Source: Lithospermum erythrorhizon
Taxonomy: Eukaryota > Streptophyta > Magnoliopsida > Boraginales > Boraginaceae
Direction of reading: 5' to 3'
Length of the DNA: 64,000 nucleotides
NCBI GenBank assembly: GCA_019722365.1
Contig: JADFUC010001274.1
Location: 620,001-684,000 of the forward strand
Shown piece after piece: positions 57,740 through 64,000 of the stretch. Each line of letters starts with the position of its first letter. Position 1 is the first letter of the stretch. Made by a program: the position numbers and the translations under genes. The notes beneath the pieces are model-generated. The model was not told the DNA's origin and ran no database searches. It was given only the letters and a program-made list of their open reading frames with translations.

Positions 57740-59855
57740 AGGAGAAGTGTTTCATGAAATTAAGAAAATGTTTGATTGGTCGAGACTCATAGTAGCATGA
57801 CTTTTGACTTGTCGATTAGTAAGAGAAATACGCAATTTAGATGAAGGGATTGAATATCTAATGCTACGTACTATCAATACACTGAATGCTATATATATAA
57901 CCCGGAGCATAGCTCGTTGTTACAGTTGGCATTACCTCACCAGAAGTACGGCTGCTCAATTCCTTCAAAGCGACGCGGTTTCGACTTCCGAAGCCAGAAG
58001 TGGTAAAATAGAGGCCTAAATGCACTGGCCAATCGGCGATATCCCGCGATTTACCTCCTCCGAGACGCGTTAGCGGTTTGTACAAGTGGGCCCTACGATC
58101 GTGGTGTGATCATTTACCGAATGCTATATATACCGAACGCTTAGATCCTCGTTGTAAGTGTATTTGCGAGCGCTCAAACGCATCACCATTATATATATCT
58201 CGATTTACCTCATCCGTAATATATAAGCGCTTATAAATACTTTAATTCTACGACGTGAATGACGTTTTTATCGAATGCTACAGCTTATTGAACACTTATT
58301 AACAAAATTCTAAATGTATGTTAAAATTATTTCAATAAAGTTTAATTTAATGTTGAAATTGAGTTTTTTTTATTGTTTAGTCGAACCCCTTTTCCAACTT
58401 GAGACGCAAGAGACAATAAAATAACCTTTTTTTCAATATATATAAATTACTACATATATGGCATCACCATTATTTAAATAAGTGCATGTTTTCAATTCCG
58501 AGTCTTCTAGGCCTCTGTTTTGCAATAGCTTTTAAATTTATTGATTATTCATTGTGATGACCTGCAAAGTCATGCCTGTTTCTTGACCATCAATTCGCGT
58601 AACAAACAATCAAACAACATATTTGAAGTGTGGGGAATTTCACTTTGATCATTTATTTCATTTCTAATAAGTCTAGTCAGATCAATAATGCTTAATTCCA
58701 TTTACCAAACAAGGTTTACTTTTCCGCAATTCTTGAAGGAAATCATGTAGAATAAGTCGAGAATAGATCGTTTGTTATATTTTATATGACACTTAAGACT
58801 ATAACATGTGTATTGGATTGTTTTTAAAGGTTAATTTAAAATTAAGAAATAAACACACATTCATGTGTGGACCAAGTTATGTCTGATAGGTTATGAAGAA
58901 TACATTTAGGATATGTAGTGGAACCATTACAATTCAAAACCTGTTATTAGAGTCATCCCTCCAATTTCATATATAATGTGATCACCAAAAAAATTGAGCT
59001 TTAGTGCAGAGGGTATTCCATGATGATCGTTTTTACTAAAACATGCATGGTCGATTATTCGTATTGTGGAAATTTGCATGAAAACATAGGCACTGAATAA
59101 TTACAAGACCAAAAGAATCATAAGGATCTAAAAACCGGACTATGATATAACCAACAAAAATAAAAACCATTGTCCTTGGAGTGTCTGAGTACAGCCTACT
59201 AAGTGGTAAGGTGATTGAGTGCCGCATACATCCTGACATCGCAGTTTAAATTGTATGTTGATACTTATTAAAATATTATAAAAGTTGTTTTTAGTTTCAT
59301 ATCTCGTTGTTTATATCCATACAAAATTATTACTAATTCATATCTCGATTTAGAACCTCGAACTCGTTATACACACACCAAACAAAGAAACTTAAACCGT
59401 GTGAAATTACTATTTTACCCCTCGCGAATTTTGTGCATTGCCAGGCTAAAAACAAGCGATTCATCATGCCAGAATAAATCCCACCGCTTTGTAAGATAAC
59501 AACAAACATATTGTTAAACACACATTGGATTTATTAACTTGTTTATTTACAAACACCACGAAAATTGCTACTTTCCTTACAAACATAAACGTGAAATTGA
59601 TAATTTGTCATCAAACATGAAAAAATCGCATGAATGCTGAGAAAAACGGGTCTTTATTGGATATTGAACGGCGAAAATTTATTATATCGCTAAATTTCAT
59701 TAATTACCTACACCTCGGCAGAGTGGTTTTCATGTCTCGCTTGCTTTCAATAACTCAGAATCACGTATTCGATCATTCAACAAAAATAACGCTACCTTAA
59801 TATCTTTACTACAATGACAAGGTGAATAATTTTATTAACTCTACACTGCTTGTTT
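57740..59855. other. Intergenic DNA upstream of MLO, no gene seen
   Basis: Holds the upstream region of the MLO gene. GC-richer text at 57890-58200 contains repeated CCGAATGCTATATATA-like and ATTTACCTC-TCCG motifs, probably an old element. A tRNA-like patch at about 59711-59770 (CGGCAGAGTGG, then GTATTCGATC) may be a SINE head. I found no duplications to confirm it. Confidence 0.5.
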
Positions 59856-59859
59856 ACCA

Positions 59860-60580
59860 AAATGTACCATATTTCATAATTTACCATAAATTACCATATT
59901 TCATAATTTTACCATATTCTAAAATCTACCATAATTTACCATATTTCATAATTAATAAAGTTTTTATAATTTTACCATATTTAACCATATTGTAAAATTT
60001 ACCATAAATTACCATATTTCATAATTTACCATATTTTATAATTTTACCATATTTGACCATATTCTAAAATTTACCATAATTTTACTATATTTCTCGTACT
60101 TTGACCATTTTTAACATATTCTAAAATTTACTATAACTTACCATATTTCATAATTTTACCATTTTTGACCATATTTCATAATTTTACCATAAATTACCAT
60201 ATTTCATAATTTTACCATAAATGACCATATTTCATATTTTACCATTTTTGACCATATTTTATATTTCATAATGTTACCATTTTTTACCATATTCTAAAAT
60301 TTATCATAATTTACCATATTTCATAATTTTACCATTTTTAACCAGAGTTTACCATATTTCATAATTCATAATTTTACCATAATCTCATAATATGGTCCAT
60401 AATCTATAATTTAATATGGTCCATAATTTTACCATATTTCATAATTCATACTCTTACCATATTTCATAATTCATATTTCATAGTCCATAATCTAAAAATT
60501 AACCATATTTTATAATTTTACCATATTTTATCATAACCTAAATTTTTATCATATTTCATAATTTCATCATAATTTTAGCA
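59860..60580. repeat. AT-rich tandem tract built on ACCATATTTCATAATTTT
   Basis: More than twenty imperfect copies of a roughly 17-20 bp unit (TTACCATATTTCATAATTT and variants ending TCTAAAATT). Copies also occur at 61270-61650. Unit length varies, so this is a scrambled array and not a clean satellite. Confidence 0.9.
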
Positions 60581-60584
60581 TAAT

Positions 60585-60752
60585 CTCATATTTCATAGTT
60601 TAATCATAATTTCATCGTGTCATTCTCATATTTCATAGTTTAATCATAATTTCATTCTCATATTTCATAGTTTAATCATAATCTCATTCTCATATTTCAT
60701 AGTTTAATCATAATTTCATTCTCATATTTCATAGTTTAATCATTATTTCATA
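60585..60752. repeat. 32-bp tandem repeat, five copies
   Basis: Units begin at 60585, 60625, 60657, 60689 and 60721 with CTCATATTTCATAGTTTAAT. The last four have an exact 32-bp period and are nearly identical. The first is 40 bp with an extra CATCGTGT segment. It appears to be a local amplification out of the neighbouring array. Confidence 0.93.
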
Positions 60753-60939
60753 ATTTTATCATAATTTGACCATATATTTATTATATTTATAATTTCACAA
60801 TCTCAATAATTTTCATACTAATTACATTTTCATTACATTTTCATACTAAATACACACAATTCATTACATTTTCATACTAATTAATACACAATTCATAATC
60901 GTAGAAATTTGCTTTTTTCAACAAAAATCGTGTGCAAAT

Positions 60940-62280
60940 TCAAGAGCTGGCCGATATTTAAAACCGTAAATTCAACTCGTCGCGTATAGTCACATCGGTC
61001 AAATTTGTCGGGCTCGTTTGTTATGTAACAAGTTTAATTGCAGCCAGGCTTGTTAACAAACAAGTTTATTCAGAGTCATACGTTAACAAACAAGCGAATT
61101 ATTGGCGTGCTTGTTCGTTAAGAAGCAACTTTTTACCATTCTTGTTTCTTTATAAACATTATATTTACTTGTTAGTTCCTCTAGTGACACGAAATAAATT
61201 TGGTACTTTATTTCATTTATTGTATAATCATGTCAAGACATGTTCAATTCGTTAAAATGTTCAATTTTCCTATCCATGTAATCTAAAATTTACCAATATC
61301 TCATAATCTAAAATTTCACTATATTTCATAGTTTATCATTTTGACCATATTTTTATATTTCATAATGTTACCATTTTTTACCATAATTTACCATATTTGA
61401 CTCATATTCTAAAATTCTATCATAATCGACTATATTTCATAATTTTACCATATTTTTTAACTGTATTTTACTATATTTCATATTTATAATTCATACTCTT
61501 ACCATAATTTAACATATTTCATAATTTTAACATAAATTAATACTATATTTTATTTCCTTACCATATTTTATGTTTCATAATTTTACCTTTTTTATCATAA
61601 TTTACCATATTTGACTATATTCTAAAATTTACCATAAATTACCATATTAACAATAAATCTTAATAAACATTTTCATAAGTTCATCAAGATCTTATAATTA
61701 ATTATTATTTAATCTATTCTTATGTAATTAATTATTTAATTTCTTCTTATGTAATTACATTTAATTCATCATTATTTAATTCATTCTTATGTAATTAATT
61801 ATTTAATTTCTTCTATGTAATTACTATTTAATTCATTCTTATGTACTAATTATTTATTTCATTTTTATGTAATTAGTTATTTATTTCATTCTTATGTAAT
61901 AAACTATTTAATTCATTCTTATGTAATAAATTATTTAATATTTCTTATGTAATTAATTATTTATGTAATTAATTATTTAACTAATTTTTATGTATTCATT
62001 CTTATGAATTTGCATTGTGTTTACATATAAACAAACAAGCTAATACCATGGTCATTATCGAACAAACACACAAAAAATTCGCTTATTGTGTAATAAGCAT
62101 GACACTAGTTCGCTTACATATAAACAAACAAGCTTCATAAACGCTTACATGAACAAAGTCAATTCGCTTGTTCTACAGAAGAACACATTAATTCGCTTGT
62201 TGTCCCGTAGCAATCTACTACCCGCTTTATTTCAAGTAACAAACAAGACCAGCTTTATGCCAGCATAAAACAAGAAATAA
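60940..62280. mobile_element. hAT-like element remnant with AACAAACAAGC motifs
   Basis: AACAAACAAG or its inverse CTTGTT recurs near 61017, 61070, 61085, 61115, 62029, 62118, 62168, 62195 and 62236. They form two clusters (60990-61140 and 62020-62260) around AT-rich repeats. Paired subterminal clusters of such a motif are typical of hAT ends. No terminal inverted repeat or duplication was found, so this call is tentative. Confidence 0.4.
61685..62010. repeat. Tandem tract of a TTCTTATGTAATTAATTATT-type unit
   Basis: About ten imperfect units of roughly 27-32 bp, each containing CTTATGTAAT followed by TTATTTAAT or TTATTTATTT. It lies between the two hAT-like motif clusters. Confidence 0.88.
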
Positions 62281-62569
62281 CTATTTCAATTCCGCGAAGC
62301 AATAAGCTGCATACTGTCAGTTTATTTAACGCCTTAGGGACGAGTAGAGCTAAGACCAACTTCCTTAACAAAAGCATAATAAACGATCTTCCAATTTCTT
62401 GTTTAAGAATTGAGAACTAATATATAACAAATCCCATTACATCAAAATCCTCGAACAATGATGAAGGCAATAACATTCAATCAATCTCGTATTCATTTTG
62501 TCTCATTTCAATTTAAAATACGAGTACATTTTTTCTTATTTTCTTTAAATAATTTTCTAATTTTTTCAG

Positions 62570-64000
62570 GAAAATTCTTCTGTTCCAGCTAAGCTCAATC
62601 TGCTCCACTCTGCCCAAGATTCTCAAAGAACTCTGCATGTATAAATAAATATATATATATATATATTATATTCATAGTTAAGTTTGAGATATATGGAAGT
62701 ATTTAGTTGCTGAAGTAAAAGTAGGGTTTTATATAGTGATATTAGTGTTTCAAGAGTAGGTGGATTTTTGGAATTTGGTAAAGATGGGATTTTTATGATA
62801 TGAAAATAGGTTAATTTGTTTTTTAATTTTTTCAACTTTTTTTGTTTTTATAAATTAGTGATGAGTATTACAAATAAGGAATAACCAATAGAGAAATTAC
62901 TAACTAATGAACAGTTTTAGACTGAGTGTTTTAAAGAAAGTATGAAATAGTATCATCTAGCAAGAATTGAATCCGAGACCTCATAGTGGAAGTTCGGGTC
63001 AGATAGCACTAGACTTTAGCCATCGTTAATGTTTTCAACTTATTGAATAGTGATCAAGTTAATTGTGTAATTGATTTGGGGTTATTTGTGGGAATTTGTG
63101 ATTGGGGAAACTAGGGATCCCTATGTGACTGGAACTTCTGTGGTGGGGGATAAAGTATAAGGATGGTATTCTTATGGCTGCGGATATGGGAGGTGAGTTA
63201 CTCGAATTCTTATTGTAATATTGTGATTGATTGAAGTTGTATCGATATGTGAATGTCTTTTGTTATCCCGTCGTCTCATTTTTAACTCGGTAGAGATTCT
63301 TGGAATTGCTGCATTGATGGAATTGTTTTGTGCAATGATTTGAGGGGATGGTGAAATTTACCCTGAAGAAATCTGGATAGTCCAATTTACCCACTTGATT
63401 TATCTAAATAAAATACTTAATCTTGGTGTTTTCGGGAAATGTGGAAGTTGCCTGGCCCCAAATGACCTTTTTGTATGCTTAAGAGATAAATATCTTTACC
63501 AGGTGAAATCATGTCTGCAATATATTTTATATAGATAGATGCTTGTGTAATCTTCGATTTATTCACCTCAATTCTGATATCTCTATGGCAGCAAATTGGT
63601 GAATAGTTACATCCATGTATTTATATTCTAAAGCTTGATTGTCGTGGTCTTAGCCCCAGCAAAAACCATATTGTGCTGAATTTACTTTGCCTAATACTCC
63701 ATATGTGATTTTCTTGTTAATGTTTGTGGTATAACCAACTTTCATTCTTTCTTCCCCTATAGTCATTAGTATGGTGTTACTATATACATATCCATAATTA
63801 ATAATCAGTGACCTAAACCCATATATCACTTAGAAAACAGCGAAAAATTACCCATTCTGTATTTAACTGAATTAAACTTTTGTTAGCATGGATCTGTACA
63901 CATATTCTATGCTAATGGTATCTGATTACAGGTTCTTATGGGTCGACTCTCCGTTATAAGAGTGTCGAAAGGATGAAGTCAGTTGGCAAACATTCTCTCA
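62570..64000 (+). CDS. PBG1: 20S proteasome subunit beta type-4 (PSMB4/PBG1-like), partial at the right edge, frame-shifted
   Basis: Three exon pieces are visible. 62570 to about 62634 follows TTTTTTCAG and encodes ENSSVPAKLNL, then HSAQDSQRTL. 63115-63192 encodes DPYVTGTSVVG, then IKYKDGILMAADMG. 63932 to the window end encodes SYGSTLRYKSVERM, then VGKHSL. These are the conserved N-terminal pieces of the non-catalytic beta-4 subunit of the 20S core particle. Exon 63115-63192 has five G (63145-63149) where the family needs four, so the frame as written hits a stop seven bases later. The upstream exon ends in a weak GC or mis-phased donor, and no exon with the start codon could be fixed. The first visible intron carries a SINE (62839-63027). 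Either a pseudogene or a sequence error in an essential gene. Confidence 0.82.
62839..63027 (-). mobile_element. tRNA-derived SINE in an intron of the proteasome gene, minus orientation
   Basis: Flanked by AATTTTTTCAACTT (62825-62838) and AATGTTTTCAACTT (63028-63041). On the minus strand it has a B-box-like GGATTCAATTC and an A-box-like GTCTAGTGC, and ends in an A-rich tract. The 3' end shares ATTAGTGATGA-type and ATTACAAATAA-type sequence with the SINE at 38926-39171. Confidence 0.78.

Noticed and set aside
59711..59770. A possible tRNA gene (CGGCAGAGTGG followed by GTATTCGATC)
   Set aside because: The A-box and B-box resemblance is there, but no acceptor stem pairing or anticodon loop is visible; more likely an old SINE head.
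59860..62010. A CRISPR-like repeat array
   Set aside because: The repeats are head-to-tail without unique spacers, AT-rich and in a plant genome; they are ordinary tandem repeats.

Overview
The window is nuclear DNA of a flowering plant, most likely a eudicot. It is AT-rich, its genes have several GT-AG introns, and its gene families (fasciclin-like AGP, INDETERMINATE-domain, NAC, MLO, 20S proteasome beta-4) are plant genes. Much of the rest is decayed plant transposons. I cannot name the species from sequence alone.

Layout. 905-1645 (+): an intronless group-A-type fasciclin-like arabinogalactan protein gene. 2.0-7.7 kb: a Tourist-like MITE, two hAT-type elements (one, at 6464-7696, with an exact 8-bp target duplication) and a SINE. 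7.7-18.4 kb: decayed repeats, including an LTR promoter block and a roughly 5 kb island that I could not assign. 20.7-31.7 kb: a Stowaway MITE, a Tourist MITE and a large degenerate PIF/Harbinger transposon (21741-31675). The Harbinger copy keeps both of its ORFs as pseudogenes. It is split by a minus-strand Ty1/copia element (25565-31432) with two LTRs and a matching 5-bp target duplication. 35274-37440 (+): an INDETERMINATE-domain zinc-finger gene in three exons, with a one-base frameshift and a one-codon insertion in the fourth finger. 38.2-42.5 kb: a long-TIR MULE-like MITE, LTR-type repeats with a 53-bp tandem repeat, and SINEs. 44788-46138 (+): a complete three-exon NAC gene. 49131-57469 (-): a complete 15-exon MLO gene of 587 codons; introns 3 and 4 carry nested MITEs and a SINE. 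59.8-62.3 kb: long AT-rich tandem-repeat tracts around an hAT-like subterminal motif. 62570 to the window end (+): the 5' part of a 20S proteasome beta-4 gene, also with a one-base shift.

The five host genes are unrelated in function (cell wall, development, transcription, membrane/defence susceptibility, protein turnover) and are not a cluster. The most useful observations are the reading-frame defects in two otherwise conserved genes, the MLO gene with its clade-V-type C-terminal tetrapeptide and a GC splice donor, and the precisely resolved nested transposons. I found no prokaryote-like defence system, CRISPR array, biosynthetic cluster or viral gene.
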